In this document: positions 32,160 through 43,670 of the stretch, in pieces
Numbering within the stretch: position 1 is the stretch's first letter
Layout of the letters: every line of letters begins with the position of its first letter
Assembly (NCBI GenBank): GCA_036924285.1
Contig: JAYKYS010000002.1
Location: 43,601,501-43,665,500, forward strand
Direction of reading: 5' to 3'
Origin: Asterella californica
Taxonomy: Eukaryota; Streptophyta; Marchantiopsida; Marchantiales; Aytoniaceae
Length of the DNA: 64,000 nucleotides
The notes under the pieces: model-generated
The model's database searches: none
Seen by the model: only the letters and a program-made list of their open reading frames with translations
Told to the model about the DNA's origin: nothing
Translations under genes and position numbers: made by a program

Positions 32160-35100
32160 TGTAGTGACGCATGATTACTCCTTTTGCCCATTTAGTATAC
32201 AAGATATCGTTCCCACAGAGGATTTACATAAGTAACGCTGCTTTAAGTTCTAAGATCTGTTCAAACACACAAACACATGGGTTTTGCCTAGAAATCCCGT
32301 CTTCTCACAAAACCACGCGTCTTCTAGATACGCCAAAATATACTCTAGATCTAAATAAACAACTACTAACTAAAATATCACACAACTATTCACAGAGAAG
32401 CTCGGGAAGACGATCTTCCTGCTTCCAGGTCACTTCTTCCGGTCTTCTCAGTACCGTCTTTCCGAAGCGCTTCTCGTCTTCTGGGGATTCAGCTCGTCTT
32501 CTCACACCTCCAGAAGACTGCCCTGCTCCATAGAAGTCGACTAGCAACCGTCGTTACACCTTACTCTTCCACTCACATTACAACGGGTTAGATTAATCAC
32601 AGGATGTATGCCTTCTGTAGCCTTCCCAGGCTTCTGCCTACGGAAATGGTCTTCCTGCAGCACTACAACGACATTCACCTTCTCGGAAGCTCACTAGAAG
32701 AAGGTAAGAAGATGGGGAAGATGGGAGAAGATGGGGAAGAAGATAAAGTCCAAACAAGAGAAAACAAGATGAAAAGGAGAAATTAAGATTCCGACAGGCT
32801 TCTAGTCCAGATCCTGACTAACAAGCCATCCCTGCTTGTAATAGTTTGAGGAGGAAGACAACAAACGTGCGTACAGTTGCACCATCTTCAACTTGAGGAT
32901 GTCGTCTTCTGTGGTGAGAAGAAGGCTTCTTTCTTCTTCTCTTCGCTGCTCCGACTACTCTGTCATCTGGGATCTCTTATCCATAAGACCATCCGTACGC
33001 GGATCCTAAGTGCTCCACAGGACGAGCCAAGCTGCACTTCCACCACTGTTGACAGTCACCGCCACTCAAGAAGGACACTTTCCATGCACAATTGGGAGCG
33101 AATTCAAGGAACCCACCATCCAGAAGACACGGATTAAGCTTCTCCACTCAAATCAACAATCTATTCTCCGAGAAGAAGTCACATTGGCATTGGGAAGCTC
33201 ACTCCCTCTACTTCCTGCTTCTACTCCTCGACACACCAGTCTAGTCAACAGGACTGCACGAGGATGCCGTTCCCTGCTCCTAAACTGTCCACTATCTCTA
33301 TCTACATCTTCGAACCACTGCTGGTACGAGCATGCAGACCCCTCCTGTGTATTCCAAGACTATTCGTATGTTTCCAACGACGGTTGTAGTGTGCCAAGAA
33401 CTATCTGTCATGTGTCTCTAATGTGTCTAGTCTGCCTACACCATAGAATCGATATGGGTGTGCAGCAGCTAGCTCCATTCCTACACTGCAATCCTACTTA
33501 TGTCGCTGCCGTGAGAATCAAAGGAGGCGACCACCAGGGAGAGAGGGGCGCTGACAGGAGGCTGCCAGCCCACATGCAAGCGGTTCCCCCTTCCTAATTA
33601 GCCATCCACCTTGTTTCTCTTACGCTACCTATGCTGTCACATGGTGTCCTAACTAATTTTACATGGAAAACTGCCACCCTTAAGATAACATGTTCGGTCC
33701 TACTAAACTGGGAGTGTGTCACTTCGGTTACTATCTACTCTGATTGCACGGAGGCAACCTCTACCTGATCTGCTCCTATCGGAGCTCCTAACGCGGCTTC
33801 TGATAAGCTAGAAAGCCCTGCAGTTACCTCGGGTGTCACTGAGGTGGCTCATCATCACCTCATCGCTCTTCGCTGACCCTGCTGTCGCTGCTGCTACGTC
33901 TTCTTCGGCTTCGGCTTCTGCTTCAGAAGACGGGAGCGTCTTCTGGGAAGCAGAGTCAAGTGATGCGTCTTCGGTCTTCTGAGGCACGGGTGCGGTACTA
34001 GGGATCATGGCGACCTCATCGGGGTCCGGGGAAGTCGCTTCCTCCACGTGGAATACTTGGGAAGACGGCTCGTCTTCTTGTCTTCCGGGGCGTCTTCCGG
34101 AGTCTTCTTGGCTTTCCATGCTGTCACTACCAAGTGCACAGCGAGGTCGAACTCCTCCTTCTCCAATTCGGATCCAGTAGATGGTGCTGGAGCTTGAGAA
34201 GATGCAGTTGCAGGTGGTGGAATCAAGGAAAAACTATAGAGTGTCTTCACTCCCTCTATCTGCCGATCCAAGTACCTGAACATGCTCTCCCTGCATTCTA
34301 CCAACCCTGCTCTGGACTCGCTGTCCCATCCTCTAGCCAGGGTGAGCAACTTCCTACCCGCGATGAAGTTAAACTTCTTCCGAAGCGCTTCCACCGACTG
34401 AGCTAGCAACCCCTGCGCACGAGCTTTCGCTGCTTCTCTCTGCGTCTTCTCGGCTGCAGCCTGCGCTTATGCGGCTTCCCGCAGTGTCTTCCACGTCGTC
34501 TTCTCTTCTGCAAGGGCGGTGATCTCATCCCGTACTCGCAGAACCTCCTGGTCACGCTGTTGTAAACGCGCCTGCAACTCCTGGTTGCTCTTCTTCAGCT
34601 GCGCTAACTCCTTGGAAGAAGTGACGTACTTGTTGTGAGTCGAAGGCTCAGTCCTTCTCTAAGTCCTTACAGTATAGCTTCCACTCTCAGAAGACGAATC
34701 TAGTCTTCCAGAAGACAGCTACTCCGTCTTCCGGGATTCTAACAGTGCTTCCTAACTTCCTCTCGTCTTCCGGGCTATATCTACTCAATCCTAACTAAGC
34801 AAGGCCTCGCATGGATTACTAAGAAGACAACTCACCTTGCATTACATCCTACTTCCTATCAGAAAATACAAGATTCGCGAAACATAAAGTGCATAACAAG
34901 TTCGGAAGATGGTTGCGGGCTCCTGGAGTGACAGTGGCCGCTGGGAAGACACACGGGGCAGTTTCCGATTCAATGTCTTTCTCGGAAGACCTCCCGAAGT
35001 CAGGCTTCCCTTCACTTGTCTCACTTGTCTTCGTCTTCCTACGCGCAGTCTATCCTCACAACAGACTCAAGACAATTGCACTCTGTTCTTCTGACTTCTC

Positions 35101-36567
35101 ACCTCTCATACGCACTCAGAAGAAGCTTGCTGCTCGATGGGAAGACATGACCCTCGACCATTCTCTCCAAATTCTGCCAGCAAGTCTTCTCACGACTCTC
35201 TCTTAAGTTTGGGAAGAAGAAGGAATGGCTGCTATGGGTCGAACAGAAGAGACCCGAAATAGACCCTCACGTCTTCTCGCTCATTTTGCCAGCCTTTCAG
35301 TCTTCTAGTCTCTCTAGGAAGATGTGGAGTTGAGAAGCTTGGAAGACCGGGGGGCACAGGCCTAGTTCCCCACTTCCATCTTCTCGAAATAACAAAACAA
35401 CTCACCACGCCACTCAGGATTCGTACTAAGCCTCTCTTAACACAAAAGCAACACAAATCCACTCTTGATACGAATAGTGTACAGTCGACTTCCGAAGACA
35501 GTCTTCCGAAGATGTTCCAATCTTCTGAAGTGTCTTCTGCTCCAGGTTTCGGGAGGAGAGGAGTAATCGGGTAGGGAAATCGATAGCTGGGATCGTCAAT
35601 TTGAGGACGATGGGTAGGGAAGCTCGAATTGAACTCAGGAAGAATCAAGAAGATGTCTGCCAGAAATTGGGCAGTGCTTCCGCAACCAATGTCACAATAG
35701 GAAAAATGGGGATGGAGGTAATCGATCAGGCTGCCTGCAAACAACCGGGGAAGCGTGGGGGATACCAAACAAAGGCGAGAAGAAGTAGGAAGGGGAAAGA
35801 ACGTGGGAAGAACCTCTACAGTCTTCTTCTGCTTCTCGAATTACCTTCGACCTTCCGTGCGCTTCTGCCTCTGATCCTAGCTCCAATGCGACCTCACTGA
35901 GCTGTCTCCGTCGTCAGCTCCAATCTACGCCTCAATCGATCAAGCCGTCCACCTCTGATTCCACTCAGCTGCTTCCAATGTCAGCTTCCGGGAGATTCTC
36001 AAGAAACGCGTTTCACTCAATATGCTTCCTGCGCTTCAGCAATTCGACCTCGCCTTCTTGCTAGCTTCTAATCGCTATGTCCTCACTCAATTTCTCCTTG
36101 CTGATTTCCTCACTCGAAGCTCACCTCACTGATTTTGATCTTCTGAAGAGCGTGCTTGCTGCGGGAAGTTGGAATGCGCTAATGCGCTTCCTGCGCATCT
36201 TCCCCGCAGATTAGGGATTTCGACCCTAGGTGGCTTACCTGACCTACCTACCACCTTGGTGTTACCTAGTAGGTACACCCACTCTCTTACCTGGAAATTC
36301 ATGGTTAGGCTTTCGCGGTCGCTGCCTTCCGGAAGATGGGTGTCTTCCGCCGTCTTCTCGTCTTCCGAAGACGCAACTTAGAAGACACTCTTCCAAAGAT
36401 GGTCGTCTTCCAAAGAAGTCAACTTATTATTACAAACAACCCTTAAGATCATCTTCCTGCTAAGGAAGATGTAACCTTAAGTAACAACGCTTCTTCAGTT
36501 ATACAAACAAGTTATTATTCTTAAAAATTTCAAAAATTCGTGAATCCTGTAATTTGTGGGCACCACA
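32160..36567 (-). repeat. E2 5' LTR
   Basis: This uninterrupted 4408-bp LTR matches 12134-25501 once E3 is removed. It carries a degraded copy of the coiled-coil ORF (33808-34560, with an in-frame TAA near 34468). GTCTTC/GAAGAC hexamers and the palindrome-like CTTCCGAAG are dense. The site corresponding to the E3 insertion (CCTTCCGTGCGCTTC, near 35862) is unoccupied here. Confidence 0.93.
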
Positions 36568-36720
36568 GGTGAAGGTCTGCAACGGAAGGGTGCGCGAGTG
36601 GTCTCGACTCTTACCATTTGCGTTATGGATAGATTGAACGACGCACAACTCGATGACAAATTACGTGCCAATGGGACTCATCACAAGTCAGAAATCTATC
36701 ATGCTGATTGAAGAACACGT
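36568..36720 (+). pseudogene. E0 pol fragment 3 (integrase)
   Basis: After the GGTGA duplication of E2, the E0 integrase continues as KVCNGRVREWSRLLPFALW, then TTHNSMTNYVPMGLITSQKSIM and IEEHV. It aligns with ACKGKIREWPRLLPFALWADRTTHSTVTGYMPAELILGQKPVMP of E5. The piece ends at ACGT (36717-36720), the target duplication of E4. Confidence 0.92.
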
Positions 36721-37993
36721 TGTCGCGCTACTTGGCGGCTACAGGTTATATTTCTACTCCGACGCTTGAGTTTAGTAGTTCTAAAAGTTAGCTTATATTA
36801 CTTCTAGTCGTTTATGTATGACACTTTTGCATACGGTGTTAACACTATTTTGAGTCTTAGTAGGTTGATTACCATGTTGATAGGGCTTAAGCTCATGGGT
36901 TGTATTTGCGTGTCGCCCATGCACGCTTTCTAGCTGATTTAAGTTATTTTTCGGGGCTGCGTGTCATTTTAAGTAATTTAAGTTTTACGCTGGCACTCTA
37001 GGGGCTTGACGTGGTAGCCTATGAGTAAAACTAAGTTGCCACGTGGTTTAGGGTACTAAAGGACAACCAAGTGGAGCTATGAACTCCCATTGGTTCATTT
37101 TTGTCTTTTGTTAAACTCTAAATTTAGAAACAGAGCTCTAGAGTGGAGTTCGAGCATTTGGTGAGGGATCTTCAAAATCGGAGAGCACAGGGAGAGAGGT
37201 CTCGTCATGCCAAGCACTTCCAGTGAAAATTTCGATCGATTTGAGTCAATAAAGACGGAGTTATGAGCAATTGAAGTTCGGATTGTGCTAGAATTGAATC
37301 ATTTTGGTTGGATTTAGGGTTTTCAGTGTCACTCGCAGCAGATTTGAGGAAATTGCTTCAAAACTTCGAGGTTGTGTTCTCCGCCAGCAGGTCTACGATT
37401 TAACAAAAAGTTTCATATCGATTGAGCAACTGAGTAATTCAGGGCGGCCGCTGAAGCTGAGGGGGTCTGAAAAACTCTTAATCTAGAGCAGCGACTTCAG
37501 AGGAGGAGATCTACAGTTCTGTGTACATTCAGGAGTCCCAACTTCACAAGGATGTTCAGCACCCTGTAGACTGCAAATCCTGTAAGAAACTTCGAAATTG
37601 ATCGAGCCAAACTCCTGTTATAGTGAAATAGCCAGCTAGGTACCAGAAATTGCCGTAGTTTTCTTGCTCAAAACTTTTCTGTTCATATCTCCGTGTCAGA
37701 ATTTGATCTCAGGCTGAAACTTCGTCTGTGAGTTCAGTAGTACCTCATTTGCATGTAGGGGAAGTTTAGAGGTCTAAACCTTCATAGTTTTCCTCTCCGT
37801 GAGTGTCAAAGTTCACCGCCGAATCCTATTACTGCCAGCTAGACCTGAATTTCGCCTTCTGGGTATATTACTAGATCTTACACATCTGTGTGAGTGTTTA
37901 TAGCCCTATTGTGACCTGAAAGCCAACCTCTTGAGTGAACAACCACAGCCAGAAGCCCGGCGCTTTCCTAGGTAGACGGATTACACTCCGACA
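36721..37993 (+). repeat. E4 5' LTR
   Basis: A 1273-bp LTR beginning TGTCGCGCTACTTGG and ending CTCCGACA. A TATA-like TTTATAG is at 37897-37903, about 95 bp before the end, followed by CCACAGCCAGAAG. The first 150 or so bases resemble E5 LTRs, and the remainder resembles the E3 LTR. Confidence 0.94.
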
Positions 37994-38004
37994 TACTCTC
38001 TTTT

Positions 38005-38022
38005 TGGTGAACTCGACGTGAA
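38005..38022 (+). promoter_or_regulatory. E4 primer-binding site
   Basis: TGGTGAACTCGACGTGAA lies 11 bases after the 5' LTR and is identical in E5 (41233). It differs from the E1/E3 primer site. I could not assign the tRNA. Confidence 0.7.
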
Positions 38023-38069
38023 ACACCTAGGGTGGGAGTTTTCTTGAGAGTGTTACAGGATCAGATATC

Positions 38070-39848
38070 ATGGCCAACCAAGGATCATCAAGTGGAGGTG
38101 CTGCTGCTGCTCAGCAGACTGTTCAGCTTGATGCTGCTACGATGAAGATGTTCCAAGCTTTTTCCATGTTCATGCAGCAGCAGCAGAGCACAGAGAGGAA
38201 GGAGGTATTAGCAACCAAGGCATTGCAATCTGTGGTGCATGAGATGGACCAGTTCAAGGGGACAAATATTTCCAAGTACGTGCGGTACTATGCTAGGGAG
38301 ATGGAGGTGAACAAGGTACCTGAGAAGGAGATGGTGGAGAACTTTCAACTTGCTGTTGTCCCTGAGATTCGTGGGCGTGTGAAGGAGCTCAAGCAGCAGC
38401 AAGGACAGAGTTGGGAGAGCTTTATGCGAGCTTTGAAGGAGGAGTACTACACTGAAGATTCAGAGAGGGTGACCAAGAGAACATTCTTGGAGTGGGTGGT
38501 GAAGCCTAACAAAGGTTTGTCTGTAAATGAGTTGTTAAGGGAATTTGATCGTCAGTATGCTCAGCTTTCTAGGACAGAAAAGCTTACATTAGAGGTGGAG
38601 AAGACCGAGCTTTTCCTACAAGCAGCGGACGTGACTATTCAGGAGAAGCTTGAGCTGTTGCTGGAAGACAAGAGTGAGGAGAGAGGATTGAGGACTGACT
38701 GGAAGGAGGTTGAAGAGGCTGTCTCTTTGCTGACCAAGAGACAGAGAAGAAGGGACAAGGTGGTGGTAAGTGAAGCAGCACCTCTGATAATTCCTGTCAA
38801 GCAGTTGCCTGCTAAGCCCGCTTTGGTAATTGCTAGAGAGGAAGACTCACCGCTTGATGAGTTGATTAAGGGTATGAAGGAGCTTAAACTTAAGCTCACT
38901 AGGTTAGAAGAGAAGGAGCAGAATGTACAGCCTGCTATGCAGAGACCTCAGATGAGGGAAGGCTTTGTTCATCGTTGTATATGGTGCGATAGCCTAGACC
39001 ATGTAAGAAGAGATTGTGGAGAGTTTTCAGATGCATTGAGGAAGGATCTTATCTTCTTCAAAGATGGTAAGATCCATTTGAGAGAGACTGGGATGATGCT
39101 GGGAACCAACTTTGGCAAGGGTGGTATGAAGAGACTTGTGAATGATATATCAGCATCACATGTTGTTTCTCTTGTGAATGCTGCTACGTGTGGAGTGAAA
39201 GTGGAAATGGAGAGAGAGAAAGGGACTACTGGGTTGTGGTCAGATGTAGTGCGGTCCGTAGCTAGAACAGAGCTAGACAAGGATGTGCTACGAAGGGTTG
39301 GCAACTCAATTAGAGAAACTACAGGATGGAATGACCCTGTAGATACTATGTCAGTGCATGCTTATGTTGCAAGAAGTCAGCATGAAGCTCTACTAGAAGA
39401 AAAACGCAGGAGGGAGGATGCAGGTGAGGTTTCTACAGCCAAACGACCTGCTACAAGAAGTGAAAGGGCTAGACCAGAGGCAAGACAGGAGACAACACCT
39501 ACTCGGGAGGAAACTATAGACAACACCAAAGGAGAAGGAGAGAAGCAAGGAGAAGGGTAAGATGCATGCATACAAACTTCAGTCTGACATTGAGATTGCT
39601 ACAGACTTGAAGCAGGTGTTAGAGAACCGTATCTTGAATGGGAAAGTTGAGTTTACTTTGGGTGAGATTCTTGGGATTGCAAAGCGTGAGTTCCATGAGG
39701 TTATCATAGATATCATCAAGAGGAAACGTCAGATTTTGTGTGAAGCAGCTACGCTTAACGCTCTAGGGACCAAACTGTCGGAAGATGAGGAAGATGAGAT
39801 TGCTGGTTATTGCTCTCAAGTATCAGAGGGAAGATCAGATCAGCACGT
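38070..39848 (+). pseudogene. gag: E4 Gag, first part (frameshifted, split by E5)
   Basis: ATG 38070 starts MANQGSSSGGAAAAQQ, as in E5. The capsid-like region and the CCHC knuckle CIWCDSLDHVRRDC are intact. Near 39515 a 14-bp deletion relative to E5 (at the ETMEDLPSTT segment) shifts the frame, and the first frame ends at 39560. The correct frame continues from about 39562 with YKLQSDIEIATDLKQVLENRIL and stops at QHV, where E5 is inserted. It resumes at 48554. Confidence 0.92.
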
Positions 39849-41221
39849 TGTCGCGCTACTTGGCGGCTACATGTTATATTTCTACTCCGACGCTTGAGTT
39901 TAGTAGTTCTAGAAGTTAGCTTATATTACTTCTAGTCCTTTATGTATATGTTTGACACCTTTGCATACGGTGTTAACACTATTTTGAGTCCTAGTAGGCT
40001 GATAGTATGTTAGTTATCTTGTTCAAGCATTTGTGCGCTTGTGCAAGTGACTTCTTACTTGTCTATGACGTTCAATGTACATAACTTAGGGTTTCCATGC
40101 TGATAGGGGTTTGAGCTCATGGGTTGTACTTACTTGTCGCCCATGCACGCTTTCTAGCTAATTTAAGTTATTTTTCAGGGCTATGTGTCATTTTAGGTAG
40201 TTTAAGTTTTACGCTGGCACTCTAGGGGGCTTGACGTGGTAGCCTATGAGTGTAGAAAAGTTACCAGGTAGTTTAAGGCACAAAAGGACAGTCAAGTGGA
40301 GCTATGAACTCCCATTGGTCCATTTTTGTCTTTTGTGAAACTCTAAGTTTAGAAACAGAGCTCTAGAGGAGAGTTCGAACACTTGGTGAGGGATCTTCGA
40401 AATCTGAGAACACAGGAAGAGAGAGCTCGTCGTGCCAAGCACTGTCAGTGAAATTTTTGCTCGATTTGGATCAATAAACAAGGAGTTATGCCCAATTGAA
40501 GTTCGGATTGTGCCAAAACTGCATCACTTTTGTTGATTTTAGGGTTTTCGGTGCCAATTGCAGCAGAATTGAGGAAATCACTTCAAAACTTCGTGGTTGC
40601 GTTCACTGTCAGGAGGGCTACGACTGTCCAAAAAGTTTCGTATCATTTGAGTAATTGAGTAATTCAGGGCGGCCGCTGAAGCAGAGGGGGTCTGAAAAGC
40701 TCTTAATCTAGAGCAGCGACTTTAGAGAAGGAGATCTGGAGTTCTACAAACATTCAGGAGTCCCAACTTCACAGGGATGTTCAGCATCCTGTAGACTTCA
40801 AATACTGTGAGAAGATTTGAAATTCATCGAGCCAATTCTCTGTTCTATGTCTGAATAGCTGTCTAGGTACCAGAAATTACCATAATTCTCTTATTCAGAA
40901 CTTTTCTGTTCATATCTCCGTGTCAGAATTTGATCTCAGGTTGAAACTTCGTCTGTGAGTTCAGTAGTACCTCATTTGCATGTAGGGGAAGTTTAGAGGT
41001 CTAAACCTTCATAGTTTTCCTCTCTTTGAGTGTCAAAGTTCACCGCTTAAGCCTATTACTACCAGTGAGACCTAAATTTCACTTTTTGAGCATATCAGAG
41101 GATCCTACACTCCTGTGTGAGTGTTTATAGCTCCTGTTGTGACCTGAAAGCCAACCTCTTGAGTAAACAACCACAGCCAGAAGCCCGGCGCTTTCCTAGG
41201 TAGACGGATCACACTCCGACA
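39849..41221 (+). repeat. E5 5' LTR
   Basis: A 1373-bp LTR from TGTCGCGCTACTTGG to CTCCGACA. TATA-like TTTATAG is at 41124-41130. CCACAGCCAGAAG lies about 40 bases further, close to the likely transcript start. It differs from the 3' LTR by a single A/G near 41088. Confidence 0.95.
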
Positions 41222-41232
41222 TACTCTCTTTT

Positions 41233-41250
41233 TGGTGAACTCGACGTGAA
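41233..41250 (+). promoter_or_regulatory. E5 primer-binding site
   Basis: TGGTGAACTCGACGTGAA lies 11 bases after the LTR, identical to that of E4. Confidence 0.7.
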
Positions 41251-41297
41251 ACACCTAGGGTGGGAGTTTTCTTGAGAGTGTTACAGGATCAGATATC

Positions 41298-43670
41298 ATG
41301 GCCAACCAAGGATCATCAAGTGGGGGTGCTGCTGCTGCTCAGCAACCTATTCAGTTTGATGCTGCTACGATGAAGATGTTCCAGGCTTTTTCCATGTTCA
41401 TGCAGCAGCAGCAGAGCACAGAGAGGAAGGAGGTGTTAGCAACCAAGGCGTTGCAATCTGTGGTGCATCAGATGGACCAGTTCAAGGGGATAGATATTTC
41501 CAAGTATGTGCGATACTATGCTAGGGAGATGGAGGTGAACAAGGTACCTGAGAAGGAGATGGTGGAGAACTTTGAGCTTGCTGTTGTCCCTGAGATTCGT
41601 GGGCGTGTGAAGGAGCTCAAGCAACAGCAAGGACAGAGTTGGGAGAGTTTTATGCGAGCTTTGAAGGAGGAGTACTACACTGAAGATTCAGAGAGGGTGA
41701 CCAAGAGAACGTTCTTGGAGTGGGTGGTTAAGCCTAACAAAGGTTTGTCTGTAAATGAGTTGTTAAGGGAGTTTGATCGTCAGTATGCTCAGCTTTCTAG
41801 GACAGAGAAGCTTACACTAGAGGTGGAGAAGACCGAGCTTTTCCTACAAGCAGCGGACGTGACTATTCAGGAGAAGCTTGAGCTGTTGCTAGAAGACAAG
41901 AGTGAGGAGAGAGGATTGAAGACTGACTGGAAGGAGGTTGAAGAGGCTGTTTCTTTGCTGACCAAGAGACAGAGAAGAAGGGACAAGGTGGTGGTAAGTG
42001 AAGCAGCACCTCTGATAATTCCTGTCAAGCAGTTGCCTACTAAGCCTGCTTTGGTAATTGCTAGAGAGGAAGACTCACCGCTTGATGAGTTGATTTAGGG
42101 TATGAAGGAGCTTAAGCTTAAGCTCACTAGGTTAGAAGAGAAGGAGCAGAATGTACAGCCTGCTATGCAGAGACCTCAGATGAGAGAAGGCTTTGTTCAT
42201 CGTTGTATATGGTGTGATAGCCTAGACCATGTAAGAAGAGATTGTGGAGAGTTTTCAGATGCATTGAGGAAAGATCTGATCTTCTTCAAAGATGGTAAGA
42301 TCCATCTCAGAGAGACTGGGATGATGTTGGGAACCAACTTTGGCAAGGGTGGTATGAAGAGGCTTGTGAATGAGATATCAGCATCACATGCTGTTTCTCT
42401 TGTGAATGCTGCTACCTGTGGAGTGAAAGTAGAAATGGAGAAAGAGAAAGGGACTACTGGGTTGTGGTCTGATGTAGTGCGGTCCGTAGCTAGAACAGAG
42501 CTAGACAAGGATGTGCTACGAAGGGTTGGCAACTCAATTCGAGAAGCTACAGGATGGAATGATCCTGTGGATACTATGTCAGTGCATGCTTATGTTGCAA
42601 GAAGTCAGCATGAAGCTGTACTAGAAGAAAAGCGTAGGAGGGAGGATGCAGGTGAGGCTTCTACAGCCAAACGACCTGCTACAAGGAGTGAAAGGGCTAG
42701 ACCAGAGGCAAGGCAGGAGACAACACCTACTCGGGAGGAGACTATGGAGGATCTACCATCTACAACACCAAAGGAGAAGGAGAGGAGCAAGGAGAAGGGT
42801 AAGATGCCTGCATACAAACTTCAGTCTGACATTGAGATTGCTACAGACTTGAAGCAGGTGTTAGAGAACCGTATCTTGAATGGGAAGGTTGAGTTTACCT
42901 TGGGTGAGATCCTTGGGATTGCAAAGCGTGAGTTTCATGAGGTTATCATAGATATCATCAAGAGGAAACGTCAGATTTTGGGTGAAGCAGCTACGCTTAA
43001 CGCTCTAGGGACCAAACTGTCGGAGGATGAGGAAGATGAGATTGCTGGTTACTGCTCTCAAGTATCAGAGGGGAGATCAGATCAGCACGTGAGGTTTGAA
43101 GATGAGGTGGAAGCATCGCAGAAGAGCCATTACTCTCACAACCATTGGGCAAGAGCAACCACTGAGACCTTGGTGAAGTTGGGAGATCTAGAGGAACCTG
43201 TGGTGGCATTGATTGATCACGGCTCAGAGATTAATCTGATGTCTAAGGAGCTGTACAAGCGTGGAAGGTGGCCCATAGACACCGACCATGGATGGCTTAT
43301 CCGTGCTGCCAACAACCAGAGGGGAGAACTCTATGGTGCTTGTCCCAACATCAAGGTAACTGTGGGTGACATCAGTGATGTTCAGAATTTCTTTGTGCAA
43401 GACATGTCAACCTATCCTATCATTCTAGGACAGCCTTACATTACTGCTGTTAGAATGGAGACACGAGTTATGGATGATGGTTCAGCTTATGCTAGGATAC
43501 GTAGTAGAGACGGCAAAAGAGCTGTTCAGTTTTTGACCGTTGCTGCAGAACATGAGAGGAATCGTGACAGCTTGAGAGACCGTCCACTACCTAAGATTAC
43601 TCAGGAGTTTAGAGAGTCTAGGGGTTTTGGCAGAGTACCATTGAAGAGCGAGACTTCAACGGTACAGTAG
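41298..43670 (+). pseudogene. gag: E5 Gag-protease with one in-frame TAG
   Basis: ATG 41298 starts MANQGSSSGGAAAAQQ. Of 790 codons one is TAG (42096-42098), where E4 has AAG (Lys) in DELIKGMKEL. The rest of the frame is open. The CCHC knuckle CIWCDSLDHVRRDC starts at residue 303. The block FTLGEILGIAKREFHEVIIDIIKRKRQ follows, and the protease has ALIDHGSEINLM with Asp 640. As the LTRs are nearly identical, the stop is recent. Rare readthrough or help from a sister copy could still give full-length protein, but this is inference. The C-terminus overlaps pol by about 49 bases. Confidence 0.92.
43622..43628 (+). promoter_or_regulatory. E5 candidate -1 frameshift site
   Basis: GGGTTTT is in gag phase (AG G GGT TTT GGC). 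In the -1 frame TAG (43619-43621) lies immediately before it, and the frame is then open to the end of pol. The placement is the same as in E3. Confidence 0.72.

Larger units (their letters stand above)
12134..36567 (-). mobile_element. E2: Tat/Athila-like LTR retrotransposon, defective
   Basis: This minus-strand element has unusually long LTRs (about 4.4 kb) and is interrupted by E3 in its 3' LTR. The ends in element sense are TGTGGTGCCC and CACTACA. The target duplication is GGTGA (12129-12133 and 36568-36572), 5 bp, inside the integrase region of E0. The primer site resembles the tRNA-Asp site used by Athila/Tat elements of plants, and the RT (AGHEFYSFLDGYSGYNQ) fits that lineage. Gag and pol contain several nonsense codons and frameshifts, so the copy is not autonomous. 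Without E3 and its duplication it measures about 15.5 kb. Confidence 0.9.
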
